Below are positions 1 through 10,458 of a DNA stretch of 64,000 bases, piece after piece; position 1 is the stretch's first letter, and every line of letters begins with the position of its first letter. The DNA is from Triglochin maritima (taxonomy: Eukaryota > Streptophyta > Magnoliopsida > Alismatales > Juncaginaceae). The notes beneath the pieces were generated by a model that did not search any database, was not told where the DNA came from, and worked only from the letters and a program-made list of their open reading frames with translations. The translations under genes were made by a program, and so were the position numbers. The stretch is from contig OY821775.1 of NCBI GenBank assembly GCA_963682175.1, positions 14,852,501 through 14,916,500 on the forward strand, given 5' to 3'.

Positions 1-2286
1 AATTGTCATACATATTTATTGATCAGAAATGAGTGACTCAAATCTTGTATTACACTTTTACTAGATGTAAACACACATAGTATTAAATGGAGATCTCCGC
101 AATATAAGATATATTGAGCTCAACCGATGCCAAAAGCGTGGACCGAAAAATAGATCATCCGTAGAAATAAAAATAAAAGTTAGTCATTTATTACTCCTCG
201 TGAAGAGGTTATTTCTGGAGAATACAAACCGGTAAAATAAATGCAGCTACTAAACAAAAGAAATTCCAGAAATACATAATGGTCAAATCCTAATGTTTGG
301 GAAACGACGAGGATCTGATTATTATTGACATAAAAGTTGTAATCAACTATGTCGATACGAGAAAGATATTAAATAATTAAAATTATTGTCGATAATTCAT
401 CCGCCTTCTTTATAGCATGCTATTTGAAGAGAAAACTTGGATCCAAAACCCATAATATTATAAGAATGCCAGAAGCATTCGTATTTTAAATGAATAAAAA
501 AGGTGAATAATGTAGAACTAAACTCGTTGAATAAACATATTGTTTGGACATGTAGTCCAAATTTCTATTTGATTACTTAAATTATATCCCTGAAGGATAC
601 AAATAGGAATCACAATAGAAGTGTATTCGCAGGACCCAACGCCCATCGTGATGTTACTTATTCTCTCGTAATATTAATAATACGTTATGTTACATGATCA
701 GTATGACTTATGAATAGATATGCATAAAAGATATGTTGTGACTTTAAAGTTTTATAAGTCACTTGATGTTGGTACTTATATGAGAGTCCCTAAAGGACTA
801 ATATGACAAAGTATATTATATAATGACAAGAATCAAAATATGCACTATACAACTTTTGAAAAAATCACTATATGAAGAAACAAGTAAGAGTGTTCATATA
901 ACCTCTTCAATCAAAATCATCCCAAAGAATGATACGAAGTTGATCTTATTCGTCCATATGTTTTACCCAATATTAAAATTTACAACTATTTGTTATATTT
1001 CTATATTAAAATTTACAACTATTTGTTATATTTCTATGACTCGACGTCATAGGACCTCATGTAGTGTTTTTCTAAACATGTGAAATTTTTACAAAACGAA
1101 ATTTTGAAATAAATGACTAGAGAATCGGATTTTCGACCTGAAGTTTGAACATTCTCCAGAAGAGAATTGGTACAATGATTAAATTGTAGAAAGAAAAATA
1201 TTCTACTAAAATGCTCACCTTTTAGCACACTAACAATAGGTCGTCTATTGTATATCGAACAAAGATCCAATTGTAATAATAATCTAAAGATGTTGCAATA
1301 GGACGTGAAGTTCATTATCAGAACGTCATCAAAATTTTCTTATAACTTGAAACCTAATAAGGTTCATAGTAAAAGTTTTATCTAAGCATAATGTTTCTCT
1401 GAAAACATTTAGATGACGTTCGAGGATCTATCAATATCTAGTCTTGCGATAAAGATTTACATTAGTGATGTTTCCTACATGTCCGATCCACATCACTTAT
1501 TATCACAAACTATTTGGTATCATTATATGGAGTCATTACAATTTTATGCAAGTTGGTGTATCAGTTATTGATTCTTACATTTTCATATCGCTAAGATCAA
1601 TATAAATATGAGACATCTTTAAATTGTCCATGAGTAATATCTTTTGAGGTAACATGGTCATATTTTGCAAAAGTTACCACAGTTTGTATTACTCCCAGTA
1701 TATCATTTGAGAAAAATTATGCAAACATATTTCACAATCTTTTTATCTAAGTGAATATAGTAAATATTTATCAAATCTGTTTAACTATAATGTATTTGTT
1801 TATTAAATCCTCATGCACTTTTGTGTTTAAGAACTTTGTAAAATATATTTGTAAGTTTGGTAAACTACGAATCAGGGGAGCGGATTCATATTTATCTCCC
1901 CTGAAGGACCGATATCCGTGAAGGATAAAACCCGGAAAGCTTGTAGTTGCACTCTTTTTCCCTTTTTCCAATTATTGTCCTAAAAGGTTTTATTGGTTAA
2001 AGATTTTTAACGAGGCAGCTTGTGCAATTTTGTTAGCATATGTTATGCACTCTTTTCCTTAGCTATTTTCTCACAAGATTTTGTAGCAATGTTTTCAACA
2101 AGACATGAACATAACGTATATTGTTTAAGAGAGTGTTATAAATGTATGTTGAATTAAGAGGGAGAATTATATGCTATGCACTATTTTTCCCTCATCAAGT
2201 TTTGTCCCATAGGATTTTTCTTGACAAGATATTTAACGAGGCAAATAAAAAAAGTGTATATCAAAATATGATCATCTACTGAGGAG
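1..2286 (+). pseudogene. Decayed Ty1/copia pol remnant (5' part outside window)
   Basis: No long ORF survives. The DNA still resembles the pol region of a plant Ty1/copia element: near 750-800 the frame reads SLDVGTYMRVPKG, which fits the copia reverse-transcriptase motif SLDNEIYMKIPEG. Near 2000-2060 and 2220-2250 are the repeated phrases 'tttaacgaggca' common before the 3' LTR in this family. The block from 1 to about 1300 matches the reverse complement of 61737-62830 almost continuously, so two copies of one family lie in opposite orientation at the two ends of the window. Frequent stops and small indels mean it is a dead copy. Lineage assignment comes from family knowledge and was not searched. 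Confidence 0.7.
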
Positions 2287-2550
2287 TGTTATGAAGCAAG
2301 AATATAGGGTGGATGATACACCTTACATTCAATTCCTATGTTGTAACCTATTTCTCATTCAAGTATATTCATTTGTATTAAATTGTACTGATTCCTCCTA
2401 AAACCTCATTGTAACTCCTATGTCTCTTTAAGCATGTAAATAAAGGTCATTGTAATGTCCAAGTGAAAAAGACAAGGATATGAAATACAACTCCTTCATT
2501 CTCCATAAACCTTTTGTCATTTTTCTTGATCGTTGTATTATAACCTTAAA
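2287..2550 (+). repeat. Ty1/copia 3' LTR of the preceding remnant
   Basis: A purine-rich tract (gaggag) is followed by TGTTATGAAGC, the usual TG start of an LTR. The sequence resembles the minus-strand LTR at 50832-51049, which starts TGTTGTGAAATA. The right edge is uncertain. A primer-site-like 'cttggtatcgagtc' at about 2602 resembles the copia initiator-Met tRNA site, so the boundary may be a recombined LTR junction. Confidence 0.55.
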
Positions 2551-2612
2551 TAAAATAATTATATTTTAGAAGAAGAAAAACTTTACTACGATAATATTAT
2601 ACCTTGGTATCG

Positions 2613-2639
2613 AGTCGGGCCCAATCTGTGGGCCCGACT
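2613..2639. other. Perfect 10-bp hairpin with GGGCCC arms
   Basis: Arms agtcgggccc (2613-2622) and gggcccgact (2630-2639) pair perfectly around a 7-base loop and are followed by a run of T. GGGCCC is also close to the TGGGCC element of plant promoters. Nothing nearby says which use, if any, applies. The AT-rich DNA from 2640 to 2868 shows no gene. Confidence 0.4.
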
Positions 2640-2878
2640 TTTTTGGGTATTTTTTCATTTTTGGAGGTATTTTAGTTTTTTTAAAGAATTTTGAAGGTAT
2701 TTTTTAAAAACAAAATTTTAGATTGAACGAGCTGGCCGTTGTTGTAAGAACAAAGGAGAAGAAATGAACAAAGGAGAAGAAAAGACAAGAAAAGGAGAAG
2801 AAAAAAAGGTGGTCGTTGTTGTTGGTGCCTAGTTAATAAAGGGTTGAGGGTTAAGTCAAGTCTTAACAAAATAATTAA

Positions 2879-3828
2879 GGGTTTTTTGCTTCTGTACCGA
2901 TCAAAACATCGTTAATTGGTGACGTACCCATGGTTTGGAGAATATTGGCCATGTACGTATCAAAAACAATGTAATTGACCTCATACCCATCCGTTACGAT
3001 GGGGCCCACATTCATTAACGTTTTCTGTAACGTTCTGTGATTTATCAACAAGTTTTTTACTTCCGTACCGATCAAAACATTGTTAATTGGCGACGTACCC
3101 ATGGTTCAGAGAAAATTGACCATGTACGTATCCAAAAATAATGTAATTGTCTTCATACCCATCCGTTACAGTGGGGCCCACATTCGTCTGGCCCCGTTTA
3201 CGTGTTCCGTGGCGTCCCGTGATTTATCAACCTTTACATCCTATCAACACCTTAAAACTCTAATTAGTATGCCTACCCGACCGCAATTACAACTAAATAT
3301 CCCGACCCAGTGGTGGACCCAACCCGACCCAAATTCTCCAATCAAATCCCTAGTCCCCTTTCTCGACTTAGAGAATCTCGACCCGGTGGTGCACCCAACC
3401 CCATAATGGAGAATGTAATTGCGGTCAGATCGGGATACTAATTAGAGTTTTTAGGTGTTGATAAGAGGTAAAGATTGAGAAATCACAGGACGTCACGGAA
3501 AACGTAAACGGTGTCAGCCGAATGTGGCCTGCACCGTAATGGATAGGTATGAGGTCAATTACATTCTTTTGATATGTACATGACCAATTTTTCCACGAAC
3601 CATGGGTACGTCGCCAATTAACAATGTTTAGATCGGTACAGAAGCAAAAACCTCATTGATAAATCACGGAACGTTACGGAAAACGTTAATGAATGTGGGT
3701 CCTACCGTAACGGATAAGTATGAAGTCAGTTACATTGTTTTTGATACGTACATGACCAATGTTTTCCGAACCATGGGTACATCGTCAATTAACGATGTTT
3801 TGATTGGTACGGAAGCAAAAAAAAAACC
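2879..3828. mobile_element. Foldback Mutator-type MITE with two-unit long inverted arms
   Basis: The two ends are inverted copies over several hundred bases: left starts gggttttttgcttctgtacc, right ends with its diverged complement. Each arm holds two tandem units of about 180 bp, each with a 'gatcaaaac...cgttaattgg..acgtacccatgg' block, so the full order is unit-unit-centre-inverted unit-inverted unit. Direct repeats flank it: aaataattaa at 2869-2878 and aaataatcaa at 3829-3838 (10 bp, one mismatch). Duplications of 9-11 bp and long inverted arms are typical of Mutator-like elements. It has no coding capacity; short ORFs inside are products of the inverted repeats. Confidence 0.8.
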
Positions 3829-4130
3829 AAATAATCAACATTAATCTAACATAAAGTAAAAATAACGAAGGAAATATAACGGAGTGGCCGGTGGAGAAAA
3901 CATAATGGCATCATGTATTTTAACGGTTTTTTGAATTACATCTAAGGAAATAAGCATAACTAGATGACATTTTAGCGGATCGAAGGTTTATAAGCGGCAG
4001 AATAGCAAAGACCCGTTAAAAATTATTGTTCAAATAAATGCAAAAAAACGAGACTTCGTTGTCGTTGACTCATGGACATCCACATATTTCTATATATTAT
4101 TGCTTCAGAGGAGTAGTAGTGAGTTGACCA

Positions 4131-5107
4131 GGAGATGATGCCAAAGAAACGAATCATCCCTCCTCCAATCCCTTGTCGTCGAGATCAACAGAATCAGAGG
4201 AACAAAAGGATGAAGAAGGTGGACAGGAGCAAGACATCTCTGCACATGATGGTCGGGAGAACGATTCCGAAGTGTCTTTGTGTTCTACTCCTGTCCTTTC
4301 ATCGTTTGCTTCCTACGACATGGCTGATATGCGCTTCGAGTGCGAAGTCGATGAGATCCCAGACTTTGACTACCTCTCCCCCTCCTCTCGTTGGATCTCT
4401 CGCGCTGACGTCTTCGGATCCAACTCGTCGTCACGGTACCAAAATCTAATCAATTGTACTGAAATTAAATAGTAAGGCGGTTTGTGTTTATTTCTCTTGT
4501 TAAGGTGAACATATTCTTACCCTCTCACAGATGAAAAAAGAAAGCAAAATGTCGATTGGGAACTGAATTTATTCAGTATGACGAGTCAATTATCTGTTCA
4601 CATGATCACACCCAATTTTTATCACCTGACACAAATTTCAAAGAATTTCAAAATTATTACGTCACTTCGAGTTCCTATCATTTTTACCGGTTTGGATTAA
4701 CATATCAATTTAAGTGACGTGGTTAAAATTACCTTAATGATTTATCACAGATAGCATATTTTTTCTTTCTATCATTTAGAGTCCAACAAAATCTTTGCAA
4801 CATATTGCAATGTAAATATGGATATATGACAACAACAAAGATTTACATTTTCTAAACTAAAATTCTTAAGAATTTAGTTTACAAAACAAGTTCACCAACT
4901 TTTGGTTTTCACAGATCCACCTGGGCAGTAACAGGAAGGAGAGAGGAGGAGAATCACACAGAGATCTCTCACCCTTTACGGCTAGCACAAAGAATTCGCA
5001 ACGCAGCCGACGAAGCAGAGGTCTTTAAAGAAGAGTGTTTAGTTCTTGCAAAGTTGTCGGACGAAGTGAGCGACCACCTTCGGTCGATTTCTCAACTGGT
5101 AGTGTCC
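4131..5107 (+). pseudogene. ARM-repeat (ARO-like) gene, 5' exons
   Basis: Two stretches join in frame across a GT-AG intron: exon part 4131-4435 (donor at 4436, 'tcacg|gtacc') and 4915-5098 or slightly beyond (acceptor 'cacag'). The first encodes an acidic, Ser-rich stretch ending ...DYLSPSSRWISR; the second contains RIRNAADEAEVFKEECLVLA, which matches the N-terminal helices of ARO (armadillo-repeat-only) and U-box/ARM proteins, a region before the ARM repeats. An in-frame stop at 4125 and no in-frame ATG before the conserved part mean that the true start is missing, frameshifted or in an unseen exon; ATG codons at 4135 and 4138 are in another frame. Homology stops where a repeat insert begins near 5108. 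The 290 bases before 4131 show no gene. Confidence 0.55.
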
Positions 5108-6030
5108 AACCTGTTGAGAGGGGGATCTAATATGCACTAACACGACTACGAATTAAACGTAACACGAAAACGAATACTAATTGCGGAAAGTAACTTCGGA
5201 CCCTCTCCCAATCTTAATGCAACAAGAAAACACGAATAAGATGGAAATTACAAGCAATCACACAACACACCTGAAGTAAACCACGACACACGCGATTTTA
5301 CAAGATTCGCCAAGATGCCTACGTCCTTGGGGGGTCTCCTGCGGGTTTCCTTTCCTTCAAGTCCTTCGCCAACAAGAGAAGTCCCCGAGATTACAAACGG
5401 TTGGAAGGAATATGTCTTCCAAAACACTCTAGATCTCTCTGTAGCCTAATATCTCTCTAGGAAATAAGATTGTATGTTGTTGTTACAAAATTAGGGTGAA
5501 AAATCCTTTTATAATTGGCTAAAATCGTACAAATAAAGTGCAGATCGTGGGCAAAACCGTCTGCAAACGGTCGACTGGAATTCTCCATCGGTCAATCGCT
5601 TGTCTGTTTTGCGCATAACTGTCATCTTGCGGTCGACCGCTCACCCCGAGCCGGTTGACCGAATCACGCTTCTGAACAGCACCTCGGAGTCGCTGGAATA
5701 TTTCGATCGACCGTGACTTAAGTTAACTTAAGTTCCGGTCAACCGATCCGCGATGCTGATTCTCGACTTGAAGCTACTGTTTGTTTTCGGTCGAACGCGT
5801 GCCCAGCACCGGGCAACCGATTCTTGCTTCGATCCGAGCCCTGACGCTCCTGGTGGTTTTCGGTCGAACGCGAACCCCGCACCGGTCGACCAAAACTCAC
5901 CTTTCGACAAATCCTGGACGCTCCTTGACTTTTTCGGTCGACCGTGACAAGAGTTTCGGTCGACCAATTCTCCCTGCTTTCGTGTACTTAACAATTCTAC
6001 AAACCAATTCCAACACAACTATTATCTTAG
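5108..6030 (-). repeat. LTR-like insert in the ARM gene, rich in GGTCGAC motifs
   Basis: The block separates two halves of the ARM gene. Read on the minus strand it has several copies of GGTCGACC-like palindromes (5570-5965), then a TATA-like ttataaaagg near 5508, then AT-rich DNA ending in 'gtgcatattagatcccc', an order expected of an LTR (U3, TATA, R-U5). Near the left edge, 5091-5118 forms an imperfect hairpin (ctcaac...gttgag). No internal coding region is present, so it may be a solo LTR. Exact ends and target duplication were not resolved. The alternative is a repeat-filled intron: 'caactg|gtagtg' (5098) and 'cttag' (6030) look like splice sites, but their phases do not join cleanly. Confidence 0.45.
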
Positions 6031-6040
6031 CCACTATCAT

Positions 6041-7405
6041 GGCCTTGGCCAAGTTCGGTTCAACGGCACTGCTTCCCTTAAGCTTGCTTTGGAGCTCTTA
6101 TTACGTTGCGGGAGCAGCAAAATCACCCGCCTCCGTCGCAACATCAACAAAATCGACTCCAAGGAGTTCCACAAGCCCACTTATCACTTCGAGTCCACCA
6201 TAGAACGTGTAAAGTGGCTCGTTTCCATATCCACAGCCATTGTGTCGAACAAAGTGCCGAACATTGAACTCGATGTTGGAAACATCATAAGTTACTGGTT
6301 ACAAACTCAAATTTCGGCTCTGAACACAGATGACTCCCAACACTCCGACCGTGTCACGGTAGCCATTGTTCTTAGGGATCTCGCCAGAGAAAATGAGAAA
6401 AACAAGCAATTAATCGTGAACGAGGGTGTCGTCCCTGCCCTGCTCAATGTCCTCAAAAGGCCATCTTTTGAATCCCAATTCGCAGCAATTTCCACCCTTG
6501 TGACCCTTGCAAGCCACCACGAGAGTATTCCTACGATTGCCTTCGTGGATTCTTTTCCTGTCATCGTCGACCTTCTCTCCAATAGCTTGGAGGCAATGCA
6601 GATTGAAGCCGCTTCTTTCATTGCTCTGCTTGACGGTCGACCCTTCCTAGCTGAAGGTTTTTTGGAATTAGACACAGTTCCTCCTGTCATGCGGTTTCTC
6701 TTGAAATCAAATAGCAATAATTGTTCCATATCATACGCTGAGATAATCCTGGGCTTGTCCTACTTGTCGGAAGCTCACTATGTGAGCAACATGCAGATAA
6801 TGAAGAACAATGGCATACCATTTTTACTGAAGTTATTTGAGAAACGGTCCGGAGAACTCAAAGTTTACTGCACCAAGATATTGCGGAATATCATTGGCTT
6901 TGTTAATACATCCAGATCAATCACCAAGATATTGCAGAACGGCGTTGGCTTTGATATTTCCAGATCATTCTTAATGGATTTCCACAGAAGACGAGAAACA
7001 TTATTTGAGGGGCTTCTCTTGATCGTGGAAAATGTAGAAGTTGACGCCAAGTTGAGAAGTGATACGATTCAAATCTTGGAATCATTGGTTGAAAACACCT
7101 ATCCTGCTGATGCTGGTGAAGTGATGGCTACTCTAGTGAGGCAACTTAATGACAAAAACAAAAACTGTGTGGCAGAGGTGGTCCAATTGCTCATGCTTTT
7201 GAATCTCGTTGAAATGCAAAACACTCGTGAGATTTACATGACAATCAGGAAATTCAAGGGTGGCGCGTTATTTGAGAGACTAGTGGATTCGGAAGAATTT
7301 CAGTCTCATCTAGCAATTTTCTTTAAATGTAATAGTCTCTTATCTATTCATCATTACGTCGAAAAATGCCGGATTGATTGCTTGGGTTTTAATGGCGGAA
7401 CCTAA
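6041..7405 (+). CDS. ARM-repeat (ARO-like) protein, C-terminal exon, about 455 residues
   Basis: This is the longest host-like coding stretch in the window. The frame is open from about 6041 to a TAA at 7403-7405; the visible start at 6089 is a TTG, so there is no ATG and the exon depends on the broken 5' exons. The first about 60 residues (SLKLALELLLRCGSSK..., then ERVKWLVSI) match the helical N-terminal domain that precedes the ARM repeats in Arabidopsis ARO proteins. Several armadillo units follow (for example VAIVLRDLARENEKNKQLIV and VPALLNVLKRPSFESQFAAI). In the family such proteins bind partners such as kinesins or GTPase regulators in tip-growing cells; that role is family knowledge, not visible here. 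Because a repeat insert splits the gene and phases do not join, it may be a pseudogene with one preserved exon. Confidence 0.65.
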   Translation, partial: GLGQVRFNGTASLKLALELLLRCGSSKITRLRRNINKIDSKEFHKPTYHFESTIERVKWLVSISTAIVSNKVPNIELDVGNIISYWLQTQISALNTDDSQHSDRVTVAIVLRDLARENEKNKQLIVNEGVVPALLNVLKRPSFESQFAAISTLVTLASHHESIPTIAFVDSFPVIVDLLSNSLEAMQIEAASFIALLDGRPFLAEGFLELDTVPPVMRFLLKSNSNNCSISYAEIILGLSYLSEAHYVSNMQIMKNNGIPFLLKLFEKRSGELKVYCTKILRNIIGFVNTSRSITKILQNGVGFDISRSFLMDFHRRRETLFEGLLLIVENVEVDAKLRSDTIQILESLVENTYPADAGEVMATLVRQLNDKNKNCVAEVVQLLMLLNLVEMQNTREIYMTIRKFKGGALFERLVDSEEFQSHLAIFFKCNSLLSIHHYVEKCRIDCLGFNGGT

Positions 7406-7675
7406 CCGTTGTTAGCACAAGCATCAAAACGCTGAAGGAGTAAATCATTTGAGAAATAAATTTGTCGCACTTGGGAGGCTTCGTGTTGTGACCCTAACCT
7501 TATTTAGGGATAATCCCTTGATTAGTGGAAGCTTTGCATGGGAAATTGAAGGGAGAATAGTGATGGTTGATGTGTTGGGGGTCGGTTACTGTTGAGGCTT
7601 GGGTTGTTTTTGAGGAGAAATCAACGTTTCTCTTTCTCTTCTTCTTCCTTTTCTTCTTCATTCTTCACCCAAACC

Positions 7676-7879
7676 TAAGCCAGAGCAAAACCCGGTCCGG
7701 GTTCGGTCCGGGAAGATTTGGTCCGGCACGGTCTGGTCCGAGTTTCGGTCCGGAAGATTTTAAAATTTCGGTCCGGTCCAGACCGATTTTTTTTTGTTTT
7801 TTTAAAAAAAAATCGGTTTTTGACCGGACCGGACCCCGGATAAAAATCCGGTCTGGTCCGGACCGGATGCTCACCCCTA
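7676..7879. mobile_element. hAT-type MITE with GGTCCGG core, TSD CCCAAACC
   Basis: The element is built of inverted GGTCCGG/CCGGACC phrases around an A/T-rich centre and ends in gctcaccccta. The left end, taagccagagcaaaa, is a mutated form of the matching terminus. A perfect 8-bp direct repeat CCCAAACC flanks it (7668-7675 and 7880-7887), the size made by hAT transposases. It lies in a pyrimidine-rich stretch downstream of the ARM gene. No coding capacity. Confidence 0.8.
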
Positions 7880-7939
7880 CCCAAACCTCTCTCTCACTTT
7901 CTCTTCCTTGTCTGGCGTTCCAGAGGTCGTTGAGGAGGC

Positions 7940-9801
7940 TCCGGCGAGTGGAGTCGAGCACGGAGTTGCGGAGGCACGGTCGTGAGTTGTGTTGGAGCGG
8001 AGGTTGTTGTCGGGTGACGACGTTGAGAGAACTCCGGCGTGCTCCGTCTTGCACTTGAGGTATGCCGGTTCTTTAGTTGGTTTGTTGCTCACCCACGTTG
8101 GGGTCGGTCGCGGGAGGTCGGAGACCTCATTGGCGGCGAGAAACGACGTAAAATCCTCAACTGGCGCGGGGTTATTGTTGACCAACGGTCGACCAATGCC
8201 TTCGGGCGGTCGACCGGTTTTGTATATTTGCCCGACCTTAACCAACACCGGTCCAACGATGTCATGTGGCGGTCGACCGGTTGTGCATGTGCTGGTGGGT
8301 CGGAGGATTGCCTGGTAGTTTTCGGTCGACCATTCTTGACCTTTGGTCCAACCGAAACTTAAGTGAACTTAATTATATTTCATGTTGTTCGACCGATTGT
8401 ATATCTTGTTCGACCGATGTATGACCTAGACTATTAGGATGCCCCTGGTAGTATTCGGTCGACCGGGACCCTTGAGTCGGTCGACCGATTAGACTTGTAT
8501 GTTTTTGACTGACTCCGATTTTGACCCCGTATTCGGTCGACCGGTTTTAGATTAGTGTTCGACCATTGAGACTTAGGTAATGCGCAGAGAGTTCGACCCT
8601 TGCAAACTTTTGGTCGACCGAACCCCTTGGGAACAGTCGACCAGATTACCTATTTTGGTGGACCGTTTGTGCGCAGAACTGAATTCCTGGTCCTTGTGCT
8701 GTGTCAACTCTTTCCACGGGAACTCGTGTCCTCGCTTAGAGCGTGAGCCGGGAGGTAATAGCGGGTACGTTGCTCGTGTCTGCCTAGGGATCGTCGTGTG
8801 GAAGAGTGTGGATACTTGGGTCGTTCCACCTCCATTGTTGGAATGTGGTGTGGCGTGTTGTTGCTTGACTCTCTGTATAGTAGCAGATCTGAGGGATCGT
8901 GAATCCCAATGCATGTTGATGCTTGGCTCATGGAGCCTGACGACCCTGCAGACTACGGTCTGGACCCGTCCGATGTTGTGCCAGACGTATGTTGTACCGT
9001 CGAGGTTGTGCGGACGATGCCACCGAGGTTTTTGCCGGCGATGATGTTGTCGACGATGTTCAGGTTGGTTGTGTCGTCCGATGTTGTGCCGGACGTATGT
9101 TGTACCACCGATGTTGTGCCAGCGATGCCGCCGATTTTGTTCCGGCAATGATTCGTCGATTGGGCACCTATCGGGGGATGGTTGGACCGACCGGGCTATG
9201 GCTCCGTTGGGGTAGTGTAGACCACATGGTTCGCTTTGCGCGGAAGTGCGGACGCTCCTCACCGATCTCTTTGGCTCGAGTAGTCGCGTGTGGGGGGTGC
9301 GTCGCGTACTGTCCGTAAGACCGTATGTGCCTACGGTAGGTCTCCGAGGGAGACCCGATGTTGTTGCTGGACTGATGTCCTGTTTTACCCTAAGAGGGTT
9401 TTGTTGCATTGCTGATGCTGACATGACATGCTACTAGTATGATAGGTTCATTTACCGTATTGTTGTATTCATTTAGGCGAGCTTGGCATACGGGGTATCC
9501 TAATGAGAAACTGAAGCATTGTTGTTGATTCATGTTTCAGGACCGCAGTAGGTTCTGTCGGGTGGTGACAGCGGGCGCACATATTTTGGGGTCAGGATCC
9601 TCTTTGGACTCTTCGAGGTTGTCATGATTTCTTGTATCTGTCTTTCGTTGTATTGATGTAATCATGTATTTTGACAAATTCTATTTTATTTGGTGCACCG
9701 ACTGGTTATATTTATGAGTAACATTCCCATTTGGATTGTAATTTTCTTGAGATCTCTCTGTTGTTTAAATTTTAAATTTTTCGTTGTTCCGGGACGTTAC
9801 A
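7940..9801 (+). repeat. Large LTR-like repeat with CGGTCGACCG clusters
   Basis: From about 8180 to 8660 the palindrome GGTCGACC recurs, with exact CGGTCGACCG copies near 8207, 8269, 8456 and 8533. The 3' part (9470-9801: 'ggcatacgggg', 'tggtgacagcggg', '..ggtgcaccga', ending 'acgttaca') matches the reverse complement of 27825-28150, so this is the same repeat in the other orientation. Ending in CA and lacking genes, it fits a solo or truncated Ty3/gypsy LTR; orientation is uncertain because its TG/CA ends are nearly symmetric. An imperfect tandem array of 'gatgttgtgcc' phrases occupies 8970-9140. The left edge is approximate. Long ORFs here on both strands come from GC-rich repeats. Confidence 0.55.
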
Positions 9802-10178
9802 CTTTGCGACTCTTCGATTATTTAGTTTTTTTAAACTTAATGTTTTCATGAATTTTACGTACTCTTACTCGTACGAAATTATGTATTGTTTATGCATACC
9901 TTCTTCTTGTGCGTTAAGAACGTATTCATTTGCTTGTAATTAATGTAATTATACTATCTCACACAATGGAGGAATTTAAGTAGAAATGTATACAAAAGCT
10001 TTTGTACATAATTATCCATAAAGTCTTCGCATTGACTTGGTCTTAAAAAGCTTCTTGTGCAACGCTCCTTTCAATTGAATGGAATGACAATGGACGGCAA
10101 TGAAAAGAATGTAAGTACTGCTCAAGATCAATTGATGGAGAATGGCAGACATACGCTCTGCGACTCGAGAATCCCAGG
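9802..10178. other. AT-rich spacer
   Basis: I see no gene, RNA or repeat boundary in this stretch. Confidence 0.4.
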
Positions 10179-10186
10179 CTTCCAAC

Positions 10187-10450
10187 TAGGGGTGAGCAAA
10201 ATTCGGTCCGGACCGAACCGGACCGAATTTTTTCGGTCTGGTCTTCGGTCCACAAAATTTTGGAAATTCGGTCTTCGGTCCGGACCGGACCAAAAATTTA
10301 AGGGAAAAATCCGGGTTTTGGACCGACCCGGACCGGACCGGACCGGACCGAACCTATTCGGTCCGGTCTTCGGTCCGGACTTCCCGAAAATTCGGGTTTC
10401 GGTCCGGTCCGGTTCGGTCTGGTCCGGTCCTGGACCGAAGCTCACCCCTA
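10187..10450. mobile_element. hAT-type MITE with GGTCCGG core, TSD CTTCCAAC
   Basis: Terminal inverted repeats are taggggtgagcaaaa (left) and gctcaccccta (right). The interior is a near-continuous alternation of GGTCCGG, CCGGACC and CGGTCTTCGGTCC phrases and can fold on itself repeatedly. A perfect 8-bp duplication CTTCCAAC flanks it (10179-10186 and 10451-10458), as for hAT insertions. It belongs to the same family as the copy at 7676-7879 but has a better-kept left end. ORFs of about 110-140 codons here are repeat artefacts. Confidence 0.85.
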
Positions 10451-10458
10451 CTTCCAAC

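Noticed and set aside
8573..9424. Minus-strand ORF of 283 codons
   Set aside because: Lies in GC-rich LTR-like DNA, has no recognisable domain, and overlaps open frames on both strands; likely a composition artefact.
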